From Acetobacter lovaniensis (GTDB lineage: Bacteria > Pseudomonadota > Alphaproteobacteria > Acetobacterales > Acetobacteraceae): a DNA stretch of 61,204 nucleotides. The translations under genes and the position numbers were made by a program. The notes under the pieces are model-generated. The model saw nothing but the letters and a program-made list of their open reading frames with translations, searched no databases and was not told where the DNA came from. The stretch spans positions 1 to 61,204 of the forward strand of contig NZ_JACHIE010000016.1 of the NCBI RefSeq assembly GCF_014207635.1, given 5' to 3'. Positions 9,363 to 18,916 of this stretch are shown here, piece by piece (within the stretch, counting starts at the first letter, position 1; the number at the start of each line of letters is the position of its first letter).

Positions 9363-10210
9363 GCCTGCGGCTCTGTCCTTCTGGCTGACTGGCCGACCAG
9401 AAGGCTCCTGCGCCCCATATCCGGTTTTTCTCCCGGTGGTTGCCCTGCCTGCGGCGCGGGCGCGCTGGTATGCGCCACACTGGCCTGCGGGTTGAGTGCA
9501 GGGTCCAGCAAGCCGCGCACGGCAGCCTGCGCCGTATCAACCGCTTGCAACATGGTGGTGAAGTTAAACATGGGCGAAAACAGCGAACAGGCCCAGTAAC
9601 CCGGCAGCGCCTCTACCCCTCCATCACGCAGGGCCGCAGTAAACTCGTAAGACCCGGAGGGGAAATCCAGCAGTTTTTTACTACCCGATATCACACCCGA
9701 CCAGTCTGCACCCGCAGCGGGGAGCACAATCAGGTTCATGAACCACGGCGTCACCAGCGCCCCGACCACCTGCCCCTCAAACGAACAGAACCCTACGGCC
9801 TTAACGTTCAGCGCTTCGTTTACAAACGGCAGGCCACGCATCTTGCTGGCATAAATATCCGCAAATACATCTTCCAGCGCACGGGCAAAGCTGCTGGCCG
9901 GGTCTGGCGTATGTCTGGGCTGCTCCTGCGCGAGAGCAGCGGTGCTGGCTGGTGCTTCACCTGCTGGCATGGACGGCAGGGGGGAGGCTGACACCACCAT
10001 AAACTGCTCTTTTGCGCCATCGCATGTAGGGCAACGCCAGTAATCCGGCAGGCTGGAAAACGGTGTATGCGGGGGCACCTGCCATACCTCGCACCCTTCT
10101 GCGGGGTCATACACACTCCAGCAGATCTTGCATTCCATAACCGCATCATCCGCCAGACGTGCGGTGTCCCCCAGATAGGACCCCTCAAACCGCGGGGTGA
10201 GGCCGCTCAT
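9359..10210 (-). CDS. hupJ: Rubredoxin-HybE fusion (HupI-HupJ), hydrogenase assembly
   Basis: A 283-residue protein that joins two assembly factors. The N-terminal rubredoxin domain has CKIC (Cys27, Cys30) and CPTC (Cys60, Cys63) to bind one iron. After a Pro/Ala-rich linker (about 75-105), a HybE/HupJ-type chaperone domain follows (about 110-240). These proteins help deliver or protect the hydrogenase subunits, especially under oxygen. In rhizobia hupI and hupJ are separate genes; here they are one frame. The start at 10210 overlaps the hupH stop (ATGA); a longer frame upstream lies inside hupH. A roughly 50-residue tail rich in Pro and Ala has no known role. Confidence 0.85.
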   Translation of the reverse strand: MSGLTPRFEGSYLGDTARLADDAVMECKICWSVYDPAEGCEVWQVPPHTPFSSLPDYWRCPTCDGAKEQFMVVSASPLPSMPAGEAPASTAALAQEQPRHTPDPASSFARALEDVFADIYASKMRGLPFVNEALNVKAVGFCSFEGQVVGALVTPWFMNLIVLPAAGADWSGVISGSKKLLDFPSGSYEFTAALRDGGVEALPGYWACSLFSPMFNFTTMLQAVDTAQAAVRGLLDPALNPQASVAHTSAPAPQAGQPPGEKPDMGRRSLLVGQSARRTEPQA

Positions 10211-11097
10211 GCCTGCCCCCCCTGCGGGCTGGCGCCTTCTTCTCGCAGCACGACACATATTTCACGCAGGCGGGTAGCGGAATCCGCGATATCTTCCACT
10301 GCGGCACAGGCCACTTCGGGCACGGCGGAAACTTCTATCGTGTCCAGAATAAGCGTATCCATGGAGTTGAAATAGCGCACCCGCCAGACATGTGGCGTTG
10401 CTGTTGCCTCTATCCGGCAATTACCATACCCGCGCGAGAGAATGGTCAGCCGCCCCTGACCCAGACTGGTTTCCAGCAGGGCCATGTCCTCCGGCGTGTG
10501 GGGCAGCAGGCTCAGGTTGACAACATGGGGGCTGTTCTGGGGTTTCCAGTTTTCGCTCCGGTCAAACAGTTCGGTCAGGATGGCGGGAGCGTTCACAACC
10601 CCGTCCGCCACACCCGCCGTAATATCGGGGCGGGCCCGTCTGGACGGAAACGCACGGGCCAGAAGCGCTTTGGGAAAAGCCGAGACTTCCACCTGCTCAC
10701 GCACCTCCCGCCCTTCCGGACCACCATAGGCGCGCAGGGCCCAAATGCCCGCAAAAACCGTTTCCTGCACCTCTACGAGCCCTGCGGCATCTTCCAGTCT
10801 GGCGGAGACTTCCCCCTCCCCCAGAGCATCATGCACCGCTGCACCCGCGGCCGGGCTCAGGTTGTGCCGGGGTAGCATGCGGGCATCCCCCGCCTGCCAT
10901 GCCTGTGCCTGTTTTTGCAGATCGTCCAGAAACGCCAGCGTTGCCGTCATGGTAGCCGGGTCATCAATCTCTGGCACATGGGGTTCATACACATGAACAC
11001 CCGATGGCATGGCCAGATAGTTCAGTTCCTCATCTTCCTGCCCGATCTGCGAGCCCGGACCAAACCCTGCGGGTGGAAACATAAAAGATGCGCTCAT
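10207..11097 (-). CDS. hupH: Hydrogenase expression/formation protein HupH (HyaF/HoxQ family)
   Basis: A 296-residue soluble accessory protein of the HupH/HyaF/HoxQ family, believed to assist maturation of the small subunit and its Fe-S clusters. The conserved blocks FAGIWALRAYG and the C-terminal ILSRGYGNCRIEAT followed by VWRVRYFNSMDTLILDTIE fit the family. It overlaps hupG and hupIJ by 4 bases on each side. The exact biochemical role is not settled. Confidence 0.88.
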   Translation of the reverse strand: MSASFMFPPAGFGPGSQIGQEDEELNYLAMPSGVHVYEPHVPEIDDPATMTATLAFLDDLQKQAQAWQAGDARMLPRHNLSPAAGAAVHDALGEGEVSARLEDAAGLVEVQETVFAGIWALRAYGGPEGREVREQVEVSAFPKALLARAFPSRRARPDITAGVADGVVNAPAILTELFDRSENWKPQNSPHVVNLSLLPHTPEDMALLETSLGQGRLTILSRGYGNCRIEATATPHVWRVRYFNSMDTLILDTIEVSAVPEVACAAVEDIADSATRLREICVVLREEGASPQGGQA

Positions 11098-11504
11098 GCC
11101 ACCGGCTCCCCGTCTGTTGTTGTGGAGGGTGCAAAAAGTGCCCCAAACCTGCTGACATAGGTCTCCCAGTCGCGCATGCGCGAAATACTGGCCTTGACCT
11201 GCCCGTTCTCAAGCACCACCAGTGCGGGGAGGGAAAGATCGCTCTCACTCCGCACCAGTTCGGCCTCCAGTGCGGCATCGGCCACAGCACCGCCGAGCGG
11301 CTGCGCGCCCCGCAAATGGGCTGCCCCCAACTGCAACAGGTCCGGCAGAATGGCCGCAAGGTCTGGTGTTTCCAGATGTATTCTGGCGTGGCTGGGCAAC
11401 AGCAGCAGCACATACCCTGCCTGCGCCTGCTCCAGCGTGTGCAGGACAGGCATACCGTGCCGGGTTGTCAGCCCCTGCACCAGTGGAAGTTCTAGTACGG
11501 ACAT
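11094..11504 (-). CDS. hupG: HupG, thioredoxin-like hydrogenase accessory protein (HyaE family)
   Basis: A 136-residue protein of the HupG/HyaE/HoxO family. The fold is thioredoxin-like but there is no CxxC; the segment SDLSLPALVVLENGQV corresponds to the cis-Pro region. Family members bind the twin-arginine small-subunit precursor as proofreading chaperones. Its place directly before hupH matches other hup operons. Confidence 0.85.
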   Translation of the reverse strand: MSVLELPLVQGLTTRHGMPVLHTLEQAQAGYVLLLLPSHARIHLETPDLAAILPDLLQLGAAHLRGAQPLGGAVADAALEAELVRSESDLSLPALVVLENGQVKASISRMRDWETYVSRFGALFAPSTTTDGEPVA

Positions 11505-11510
11505 CTTTAC

Positions 11511-11879
11511 TCAGGCCTCCGTAAGCCCTGCATCGAATGCAGCCTGAAGGTGGGGGGGAAGACGCGGTGGTGCGTCACACAGGTCTGCAAACCCGTGGGT
11601 TACAATTTGCTGGGCAACACCTGCATCCACTGGCGTTGCGGCCAGTGTGGCAAGGGCCTGAAGGGCTTCCTGCAGTTTACGGGCTTCCTCCGGTTCCATA
11701 CGCGCACGCGCCATGCCCATAAAAACCAGCAGGTAGTCTCCTTCCTGCACATCGATCACCAGCATGGTATCGACCTGCTCCTGCCGGGCGGACTGCTGCT
11801 GGCCAGGTGTGGGCTCCACCATGCAGAGCGCCATGCTCCCTTCGCAACGCAGCACTTTCATGGGTATGCCAAGGCACAT
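11511..11879 (-). CDS. hupF: HupF, HypC-like chaperone for the uptake hydrogenase
   Basis: A 122-residue HypC paralogue starting MCLGIPMKV, again with Cys2 as probable iron ligand. A C-terminal extension compared with HypC (about 30 residues) is typical of HupF, which protects the large subunit in the presence of oxygen. It starts 3 bases after hupD. A hupF and a hypC in the same cluster is the usual arrangement in uptake-hydrogenase loci. Confidence 0.93.
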   Translation of the reverse strand: MCLGIPMKVLRCEGSMALCMVEPTPGQQQSARQEQVDTMLVIDVQEGDYLLVFMGMARARMEPEEARKLQEALQALATLAATPVDAGVAQQIVTHGFADLCDAPPRLPPHLQAAFDAGLTEA

Positions 11880-11882
11880 GAT

Positions 11883-12533
11883 TTATACCCCACTCCGCGC
11901 AAGCACGCGCTCATCACCGTAACGGCAGGCCAGTTCCTCAGACGGGCGGCCCTGCTCATAAGCCGTGCGGGCTACGGCCTGTGTTATGACCCCCGCCCCC
12001 GGTGCTGATGTCTGTTGCAAGGGGGTGGGGCTGACACCGTAACGCTGCTTCAGAAGGTCCAGCACCATTTGCACGGCGGGGGACACCTGCTGAGCGACTG
12101 CCTCGGTCAGCCCGCCGCCATAATCCTGCATGGTCACGGGCTGTACACCCACCAGATGAATAGCGCGTGGCGCATGACCACGCAGGTCCAGCAAAGCCAG
12201 CACTTCCTGAAAACCGGTCTGATGGAGGCTCATCTTCCGCGCGCCAATCGTGGCGGGCACGGCAGAGCCTTCCACATGGTGCAAGGTGGCCGGGGGCAGG
12301 CCAAAATCTATGGCGTCGACTATAATCAGGGTTTCCAGGTCTTCCAGCACGGGCAGCAGATATAGCCCCTGCGTACCGCCATCCATGATCTGTACTTCCG
12401 GGCCAAAACTGTAATGCGCGGCAAGATGCTCCACAGCCCGAACACCAAACCCCTCATCTGCCCACAGGATGTTCCCGATGCCCAGCACCAGAATTTTCCG
12501 CTCATCGCCATATAGAACCGCGTCTGCCGCCAC
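11883..12533 (-). CDS. hupD: Hydrogenase maturation endopeptidase HupD
   Basis: A 216-residue HybD/HupD-type protease that removes the C-terminal tail of HupL after nickel insertion. The N-terminal signature is VLGIGNILWADEGFG. The three nickel-recognition residues of the family are identifiable as Glu27, Asp73 (IVDAIDFG) and His104 (SLHQTGFQE). A C-terminal tail of about 45 residues beyond the catalytic core is variable and has no assigned role. Its substrate site would be after His591 of HupL in this operon. Confidence 0.93.
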   Translation of the reverse strand: MAADAVLYGDERKILVLGIGNILWADEGFGVRAVEHLAAHYSFGPEVQIMDGGTQGLYLLPVLEDLETLIIVDAIDFGLPPATLHHVEGSAVPATIGARKMSLHQTGFQEVLALLDLRGHAPRAIHLVGVQPVTMQDYGGGLTEAVAQQVSPAVQMVLDLLKQRYGVSPTPLQQTSAPGAGVITQAVARTAYEQGRPSEELACRYGDERVLARSGV

Positions 12534-12667
12534 GTCTGCCGCCTCCTGCTACCCTGCATGAAAAACAGCGAACCAGCCTGAAAAGCCCGCGTTTCTCCCG
12601 CTTTCCAATAAAAGCAAGAAACATGCCAACTTCCAGAATGGCAGATACGCGACCGGGCGGATACAAG

Positions 12668-12701
12668 AATCCCACCAACACGCGAATGTGATGGTGGGAT
12701 T
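12668..12701 (-). promoter_or_regulatory. Hairpin in the hupC-hupD gap
   Basis: A perfect 10-base inverted repeat (AATCCCACCA / TGGTGGGATT) flanks a 14-base loop that can itself pair CAC with GTG. It lies about 50 bases after the hupC stop, in the only sizeable gap (217 bases) of the hupS-to-rpoN run. No clear U-run follows on the minus strand. It is more likely an mRNA-stabilising or partial-termination element than a full terminator; this is inference. Confidence 0.6.
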
Positions 12702-12750
12702 TTGTGGACTCTAACTTTCCAGAATGACTGATTGTGTGGTCAAAGACCTC

Positions 12751-13512
12751 TCACTCAGGGTGGTCATCCTTGTAAGAACGGTAGCCATTGGTCATGGCGG
12801 AGAGCAATGTCTGACGGGACGTAATATCCTCCCGCGTGACGGTGTAGACGTGGATCATGACGAACAGAATAATAACCCACATGCCCCAGTGATGCAGGAA
12901 ATGCGTACTAAGGTTCCCCCCTAGCCAGGGCATGACCCAGCCAAAAACCTTACCTTCCCAGCTATCAATGCCGGTTCCATCAGAATACAGCGCAAACCCG
13001 CTGACAATCATGAACAGGCCTGTCAGGGTAAAGCAGAAAAACAGGGCCGTGCGGGCAAGTGGATTATGCCCGATTGTTTTTTCACCCTGTTTTTTAATAA
13101 AGGCATAGACCAGTATTTCGTCCAGCAGACCTTTCCAGTAATCCCTGCGCCAGACGGGGAGATAAAAAAGCTCCCGTGTGTAAATATTGCCCATAAAGGT
13201 CCATAGGATACGCCCGGCAAATCCTACGGCAAAAATCCACGCCGCAGAAAAATGCAGGTAACGGATCCAGCCCATAAGAAAGTGGTTACTGGCCTCCCCC
13301 GACAGTGAGGGAGGGGGTGAGCCAATAAAATACCCGGTAATAACCAGCACAACGATGGACGCCACAGTCACCCAGTGCCAGAGCCGCACAGGGGCTTCAT
13401 ACACATAGATCGTGGTGAGCTTGCGCGCACGCAATGCGCGCGCGTTTTGCCCTTGCAGGTTTGTACCCTGCAAATCCTCGTCCGTCAGGATGTTTGATTT
13501 GGATGGAACCAT
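12751..13512 (-). CDS. hupC: [NiFe]-hydrogenase cytochrome b subunit HupC
   Basis: A 253-residue inner-membrane diheme cytochrome b that anchors HupSL and passes electrons to quinone. Four membrane segments are evident. Candidate heme ligands are the histidines in PVRLWHWV, RYLHFSAAW, FLHHWGMW and MIHVYTVTRE. It follows hupL by 13 bases. The N-terminal 30 residues before the first helix are hydrophilic and a little longer than usual. Confidence 0.95.
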   Translation of the reverse strand: MVPSKSNILTDEDLQGTNLQGQNARALRARKLTTIYVYEAPVRLWHWVTVASIVVLVITGYFIGSPPPSLSGEASNHFLMGWIRYLHFSAAWIFAVGFAGRILWTFMGNIYTRELFYLPVWRRDYWKGLLDEILVYAFIKKQGEKTIGHNPLARTALFFCFTLTGLFMIVSGFALYSDGTGIDSWEGKVFGWVMPWLGGNLSTHFLHHWGMWVIILFVMIHVYTVTREDITSRQTLLSAMTNGYRSYKDDHPE

Positions 13513-13525
13513 CGGGCTATCCCCC

Positions 13526-15346
13526 TTAGCGCACGGTTACGCGGGCAAGTTCATCCCCATCAGGTGCCATGACATGCGTGGCGCAGGCCATGCAGGGGTC
13601 AAACGAGTGGAGGGTACGCAGGATTTCCACCGGCTGTTCGGGGTTGGCCATGGGCGTGCCCAGAAGCGAGGCTTCGAACGCACCAATATTGCCCTTGGCA
13701 TCGCGCGGGCCTGCGTTCCATGTGCTGGGCACCACGCACTGGTAGTTTTCGATACGGCCATCCTTGATTTTGATCCAGTGGCCAAGACCTCCGCGCGGGG
13801 CAGCCACAAGGCCAACGCCCTTTGCTTCCTTGGGCCATGTGGCAGGGTCCCAGCGCGACATGTTAGCCGTTGCCAGATCACCATTGCGGATGTTCGTGAT
13901 CAGGGCATCGTAATCATCCAGCAACTGCTGGGCACAGTAATGCCCTTCCAGCGCGCGGGTTAACGTACGCCCGATCGTGGTTGGCAGAGCCTGCTGCGGT
14001 GTAAAGCTGGTGCCCGCCAGAGCATTGAAGCGCCCCAGAGCGTCATCCACCTGCGCCTTGACGTAGGGCACGCCTTTTGCATACGCCAGAATATAGCGCG
14101 CCAGAGGCCCGACCTCGCACGCATTGCCACGCCAGCGCGGAGCTTTGACCCACGAATATTTGGCGTTTTCATCCACAGCCTCAATATTGGTGCGCGTCCC
14201 TTTGGCCCCGCTCCCCAGAACGTAGTGAGGGTCGGTTACCCCATCCCATGGATGCAGACCAATATCTTCGCGGCCCTGCCCGTAGCTGTACCAGCTATGG
14301 GTTACAAATTCCTGCACCTGCTGCGGGTCACGGGCATCAATCGGATGGATTTCGTTCCAGTTACCGTTCAGGATCACACCACCGGGCAGACGGTCGGTGG
14401 ATTTATCCCCCTGCACGGTTGGGTAATCGCCATAATCCATGAGGTTATGGTTTGCCAGACCACCACCGTAGAGCCAGTTCTTGTAATAGCTGGCAATCGC
14501 GATAACATCCGGCACATAAACATTCTGCGAAAACTCGTAAGCCTCATCCAGCTTTTGCTTGATGAAGTTCAGGCGCTCCATGTTAAGCGGTGCCCCTGCT
14601 GCCATATCCCCGTCAATATTGATTGCGCAGGGAACGCCGCCAACCATGTAGTTGGGGTGCGGGTTCTTACCCCCCAGAATGGTATGGATTTTTACGATTT
14701 CTTTTTGAAAATCAAGCGCTTCAAGGTAGTGCGTTACGGCCATAAGATCAGCTTCGGGCGGAAGCAGATAGGCTTTGCTGTCCCAGTACCCGTTTTTGAA
14801 AATGCCGAGCTGCCCGCTCTCCACAAACTTTTTCAGCCTGTTCTGCACATCACGGAAATAGCCGGGAGAAGATTTGGCGTGGTTGGGAGAAACCGATTGC
14901 TGCAACATGGATGTTGCACGCGGGTCCGCGCGCAGGGCATTGACCGGGTTCACCCAGTCCAGCGCATGCAGGTGGTAAAAATGCACCACATGGTCATGCC
15001 ATGCCAGAACCTTGGCCATGATCTGGCGGATAAGGAAGGCGTTGGTGGGAATGCGAATATCCAGCGCATCTTCTACCGCACGCACAGAGGCCAGAGCATG
15101 GCAGCCGGTGCACACACCGCAGATCCGCTCCACAAAAGCCCATGCATCACGCGGGTCGCGCCCACGCAGAATAACTTCCAGCCCGCGCCACATTGTGCCG
15201 GTGGAAACCGCATTGCGGATGATGTTCTGCTCATCCACATTAACCTCAACGCGCATATGCCCTTCAATGCGGGTCAGCGGGTCCACCACAATACGCTTGC
15301 CACCGTTATCAAGCGCAAAACCGTTTGGTGTCTGAAGCGTGGTCAT
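13526..15346 (-). CDS. hupL: [NiFe] uptake hydrogenase large subunit HupL
   Basis: The 606-residue catalytic subunit that oxidises H2 at the Ni-Fe centre. The N-terminal nickel motif is [10 protein letters not shown] (Cys76, Cys79) and the C-terminal one is DPCMACATH (Cys585, Cys588). A 15-residue tail after His591 is the expected HupD-cleaved extension. The N-terminal [15 protein letters not shown] block is typical of group 1 membrane-bound enzymes. It has no signal peptide of its own and would cross the membrane with HupS. The ATG overlaps the hupS stop by 4 bases. Confidence 0.98.
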   Translation of the reverse strand: MTTLQTPNGFALDNGGKRIVVDPLTRIEGHMRVEVNVDEQNIIRNAVSTGTMWRGLEVILRGRDPRDAWAFVERICGVCTGCHALASVRAVEDALDIRIPTNAFLIRQIMAKVLAWHDHVVHFYHLHALDWVNPVNALRADPRATSMLQQSVSPNHAKSSPGYFRDVQNRLKKFVESGQLGIFKNGYWDSKAYLLPPEADLMAVTHYLEALDFQKEIVKIHTILGGKNPHPNYMVGGVPCAINIDGDMAAGAPLNMERLNFIKQKLDEAYEFSQNVYVPDVIAIASYYKNWLYGGGLANHNLMDYGDYPTVQGDKSTDRLPGGVILNGNWNEIHPIDARDPQQVQEFVTHSWYSYGQGREDIGLHPWDGVTDPHYVLGSGAKGTRTNIEAVDENAKYSWVKAPRWRGNACEVGPLARYILAYAKGVPYVKAQVDDALGRFNALAGTSFTPQQALPTTIGRTLTRALEGHYCAQQLLDDYDALITNIRNGDLATANMSRWDPATWPKEAKGVGLVAAPRGGLGHWIKIKDGRIENYQCVVPSTWNAGPRDAKGNIGAFEASLLGTPMANPEQPVEILRTLHSFDPCMACATHVMAPDGDELARVTVR

Positions 15347-16425
15347 TGGGCGTCATCCCCTTTGTAACGTGCGCGGCTGAGCGCGGTTATGGCGGCATGG
15401 GCGGCAAGGCCCGCACCTACGGCTCCGGCGGCAACCATGCCCACCTTGTCCGCGCTGGCTTCTATGCCAAAGCCCCCGACATTCTGAAGCCTTGCGTACC
15501 ACGACCCCTTGTCCCAGAACCCATCTTCGGAACAGCCAATGCAGCCATGACCGGACTGGATGGGGAAGGACACACCATCATTCCACCGTACGGTAGAACA
15601 GGCGTTATAGGTGGTTGGGCCTTTACAGCCGACCTTGTACAGGCAGTACCCCTTGCGGGCCCCTTCATCATCAAAGCTTTCCACATACTGGCCCGCATCA
15701 AAATGAGGACGGCGGTAGCATTTGTCGTGGATGCGCTGGGAGTAGAACATTTTAGGCCGCCCCTGCCGGTCAAGTTCGGGCAGGCGGTCAAATGTGAGCA
15801 TGTAGGTAATAACGCCGGTCATGACCTCGGCAATGGGCGGGCAACCGGGCACCTTGATAATAGGCTTGTCCAGAATGACCTTGTGCACGGGGGTTGCCTG
15901 TGTGGGGTTGGGCCGGGCCGCCTGCACGCAACCATACGAGGCGCATGACCCCCACGAGATAATGGCCTTGGCTCCGCTGGCCACTTTTTTAAGCTGCTCC
16001 ACAAATGGCTTGCCGCCAATAATGCAGTACATGCCATCTTCGTTAAGGGGCGGGTTGCCCTCCACGGCCAGAATGTAGTTGCCATGGTATTTCTCCATGA
16101 CCTCGTCCAGAATGGCTTCGGCCTGATGCCCTGCGGAAGCCATGAGGGTATCATCATAATCCAGCGAGATCATGGACAGGACCACATCCTTGACCAGCGG
16201 ATGTGCCGAGCGAATAAAACTTTCCGAGCAGCAGGTGCATTCCAGCCCGTGCAGCCACAATACGGGCAGGCGGGGCTTGGTTTCCATCGCACTGGCAATC
16301 TGGGGCACAAACTCTGGCCCCAGACCAAGGGCCGCAGCAGTGAGCGAGCAGTATTTGATAAACGATCGACGGGTAATGCCCTGCCGTCGCATCACGTCAT
16401 AAAACGTTTCAAGACCAGCCATCAA
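15343..16425 (-). CDS. hupS: [NiFe] uptake hydrogenase small subunit HupS
   Basis: The 360-residue Fe-S electron-transfer subunit. A twin-arginine signal (TRRSFIK, Arg19-Arg20) precedes a hydrophobic stretch and sends the folded HupSL pair to the periplasmic side. The proximal cluster motif [12 protein letters not shown] and the distal-cluster cysteines in the C-terminal half ([14 protein letters not shown]) are present. A C-terminal hydrophobic helix (about 325-345) anchors it to HupC. Transcription is expected from the sigma-54 promoter at 16485-16500. Met2 could also be the start. Confidence 0.98.
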   Translation of the reverse strand: MMAGLETFYDVMRRQGITRRSFIKYCSLTAAALGLGPEFVPQIASAMETKPRLPVLWLHGLECTCCSESFIRSAHPLVKDVVLSMISLDYDDTLMASAGHQAEAILDEVMEKYHGNYILAVEGNPPLNEDGMYCIIGGKPFVEQLKKVASGAKAIISWGSCASYGCVQAARPNPTQATPVHKVILDKPIIKVPGCPPIAEVMTGVITYMLTFDRLPELDRQGRPKMFYSQRIHDKCYRRPHFDAGQYVESFDDEGARKGYCLYKVGCKGPTTYNACSTVRWNDGVSFPIQSGHGCIGCSEDGFWDKGSWYARLQNVGGFGIEASADKVGMVAAGAVGAGLAAHAAITALSRARYKGDDAQ

Positions 16426-16484
16426 TGAAGACGTCCTCCTCAGGCGGCGAACCAGAACAGGTCCGCGATTACCAACAAGAAGGA

Positions 16485-16500
16485 AGCAAGAAGTGTGCCA
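16485..16500 (-). promoter_or_regulatory. Sigma-54 (-24/-12) promoter of hupSLC
   Basis: On the minus strand the sequence reads TGGCACACTTCTTGCT. This gives TGGCAC, 5 bases, then TTGC, with the invariant GG and GC exactly 10 bases apart, close to the TGGCAC-N5-TTGCW consensus. It is about 60 bases before the hupS ATG. An rpoN gene and an NtrC-type activator with GAFTGA lie in the same cluster. The remaining gap up to 16606 is the likely place for activator and IHF sites, though I cannot define them. Confidence 0.85.
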
Positions 16501-16606
16501 TGCCCAAAAAAGGCCGGTGGCTCCGGGCCAGACACGCCAATGGACACAGCCCTGCCGACAGAATTGGCAGTCAGCTTTCCACTTTTATCCAGTGTGTTAA
16601 AAAATT

Positions 16607-18916
16607 TCAGACCTGCCTGCGCCGATACGCCGCCACTGCAGCCTGCCCTACAGCCAGCCCCCCATCCCCCGCAGGCACATGCGCAGGCAGGAGCACGCGC
16701 AACCCGGCCGCCTGCAAAAGCGGCACCAGCAGGCCCACAAGCACGCCGTTATGCATAACCCCGCCCGCCAGCGCCACCGTGCCCAGCCCCGTACGCCGGG
16801 CAAGCTGGTCTGTGGCTTTGGCCAGAATATGGGCCAGCCCGGCATGGAACGCCCAAGCCAGTTCAGGACCGGAAACCCCTTCCGCCAACCTGTGCAGACC
16901 AGCGCGCCACATGGGAGCGGGGTCTATTTCCAGCAGGTCTTCACACAGGCGCAAACCAAATTCCAGAGGCGCGCAGGCCCCTTCCGCCCTTTCGGCCAGA
17001 GCCTCCAGTTGCATGGCGGCTTCTCCCTCGTAACTCAGACGGGGAGGCGCACTACCCACAAAGGCGGCCATGGCGTCAAACAGGCGTCCGGCGGAACTGG
17101 TCAGGGGAGCATTGACCCCCGCGCGCACCATGGAGCGCAGGGCATCTACCGGCCTGTCCTTTAACGCGCAGAGTTGTGCCTGCACTTTGCTGGCCCCCTC
17201 CGCCCCCAAAGCGTTATCCAGATGTGCCAAAAGCATGCGCCAGGGTTCGCGCGCGGCTTTTTCTCCCCCCGGCATGGGCACTGTGGCCAAACGGCCCAGA
17301 CGCGTCATATGGGCATAATCACACACCAGCATTTCGCACCCCCATAAGGTGCCATCCGGCCCATAGCCCGTGCCATCAAGCGCCAGCCCCAGAACAGGCC
17401 CCTGCTCCCACCCATTCTCGGCCATGGTGGCGGCAATATGCGCATGGTGGTGCCAGACTGTTTCAAGCAGCCAGCCCTGATCTTCCACCAGTTTTTGCCC
17501 TACAGCACGGCTGCGGTAACCGGGGTGGCCATCCACCGCCACAATGGCGGGCGTTTGCCCGAACAGTGCCCTGTAATCTGCCAGAGCTGCCAGCATGGCC
17601 TGCTCCGTAGCCAGTTGCGCCATATCCCCCAGATGGTGGGACAGCAGAGCCCGCCCGCCCTGCGTCAGACAGAACGCGGCTTTCAAATCCCCCCCCATAG
17701 CCAGAACGGGGGGAGATTTTGCCATAAGAGCCGGTAGCGGCAGTGGCTCGGGCGCCAGCCCCCGCCCCCGGCGCAAAACCCGCGCCTGCCCGGCCAGCAC
17801 GCGCACCACACTGTCATCCAGCCGCCTGGCAATAGGCCGGTCGTGCATGAGCCATGCATCCGCGATGCCCTGCAAGTTCTCCAGTGCTTCCGCATTATGC
17901 ACAACCTGCGGCTGCCCCGAACGGTTGGCACTGCTCATGACCAGCGGCTGACCAATTTTTTGCATGAGCACAACATGCAGCGGCGTATAGGGCAGAAGCA
18001 GCCCGACCCGCTCCATGCCCGGGGCCACATTGGGCGCAAAAGCCCGCTCCCTGCGCTGGCGGACCAGCACGACGGGGGCGGAGACATCCTCCAGCGCCTG
18101 ACGCTCCGCAGCACAGAAATGGGCATAAGCTTCCGCCATAGCCATATCCCGCACCATAACCGCAAGTGGACGGGTGGGCCTGCTCTTGCGCTCCCGCAGT
18201 GCCGCAATGGCACCTTCCGAACCGGCAAGGCAGGCCAGATGGAACCCCCCGATCCCCTTTATAGCCACCACCTGCCCCGCCAGCAGGCTGCTCACGGCCA
18301 GATCAAGTGCCACATCCCCCACAACAGGGTTGCCCCCCTTTGGCCCGGCGACAAACATCAACCGGGGGCCACACACAGGGCAGGCAACGGGCTGGGCATG
18401 GAAGCGCCTGTCCTGCGGGTTGGCATATTCGGCCGCACAGGCGGGGCACATGGCAAAGGCCGCCATGGTCGTGCGGGCACGGTCATACGGGATGCCGGTG
18501 ACAATGGAAAAACGTGGTCCGCAATCTGTGCAGTTTGTAAAAGCATACTGATAGCGGCGGTCTTTTTTATCCGCAATTTCCGCAATGCAGGCGGGGCACA
18601 CTGCCAGATCCGCCACAATGCCAGCCTGCACCGTACCGGGCTGGCTGGCCTGTATGGTAAAATCCTGCCAGCCTTCGTCCTGCGCTGTGCTGCGGCTGAT
18701 CGCCACAATACGGGCACGAGGGGGGGGGCTTGCGAGCGCGTCCACCAGTGCCGCCATCCGCTCTGGTGGCCCGGCTACGACAATACGCACGCCATCGCCC
18801 CGGTTGCTCACATAACCCCGTAGCCCCAGCTTTTGCGCAAGACGCCAGACAAAAGGCCGAAAACCAACCCCCTGCACCAAGCCTGTTACAAGAATTTCTT
18901 CTGCGCACTCGGGCAT
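16607..18916 (-). CDS. hypF: Carbamoyltransferase HypF
   Basis: A 769-residue enzyme that converts carbamoyl phosphate to carbamoyl-AMP and transfers the carbamoyl group to the HypE C-terminal Cys, the source of the CN ligands. An acylphosphatase domain is first (VTGLVQGVGFRPFVW). Two zinc-finger repeats follow (CPACIAE...CTDCG and CPACAAE...CPVCG), then a YrdC-like domain. The C-terminal Kae1-like domain carries VWHHHAHIAATMAENG. The ATG at 18916 overlaps the hupV stop (TAATG) and is preferred over an upstream ATG at 18940. Placement after hupV matches R. capsulatus hupTUV-hypF. Confidence 0.96.
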   Translation of the reverse strand: MPECAEEILVTGLVQGVGFRPFVWRLAQKLGLRGYVSNRGDGVRIVVAGPPERMAALVDALASPPPRARIVAISRSTAQDEGWQDFTIQASQPGTVQAGIVADLAVCPACIAEIADKKDRRYQYAFTNCTDCGPRFSIVTGIPYDRARTTMAAFAMCPACAAEYANPQDRRFHAQPVACPVCGPRLMFVAGPKGGNPVVGDVALDLAVSSLLAGQVVAIKGIGGFHLACLAGSEGAIAALRERKSRPTRPLAVMVRDMAMAEAYAHFCAAERQALEDVSAPVVLVRQRRERAFAPNVAPGMERVGLLLPYTPLHVVLMQKIGQPLVMSSANRSGQPQVVHNAEALENLQGIADAWLMHDRPIARRLDDSVVRVLAGQARVLRRGRGLAPEPLPLPALMAKSPPVLAMGGDLKAAFCLTQGGRALLSHHLGDMAQLATEQAMLAALADYRALFGQTPAIVAVDGHPGYRSRAVGQKLVEDQGWLLETVWHHHAHIAATMAENGWEQGPVLGLALDGTGYGPDGTLWGCEMLVCDYAHMTRLGRLATVPMPGGEKAAREPWRMLLAHLDNALGAEGASKVQAQLCALKDRPVDALRSMVRAGVNAPLTSSAGRLFDAMAAFVGSAPPRLSYEGEAAMQLEALAERAEGACAPLEFGLRLCEDLLEIDPAPMWRAGLHRLAEGVSGPELAWAFHAGLAHILAKATDQLARRTGLGTVALAGGVMHNGVLVGLLVPLLQAAGLRVLLPAHVPAGDGGLAVGQAAVAAYRRRQV

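Noticed and set aside
11094..11160. Possible second -24/-12 promoter within the hup operon (GGGGCAC...GC)
   Set aside because: The TGGCAC and TTGC blocks are not at the required spacing and it lies inside coding sequence.
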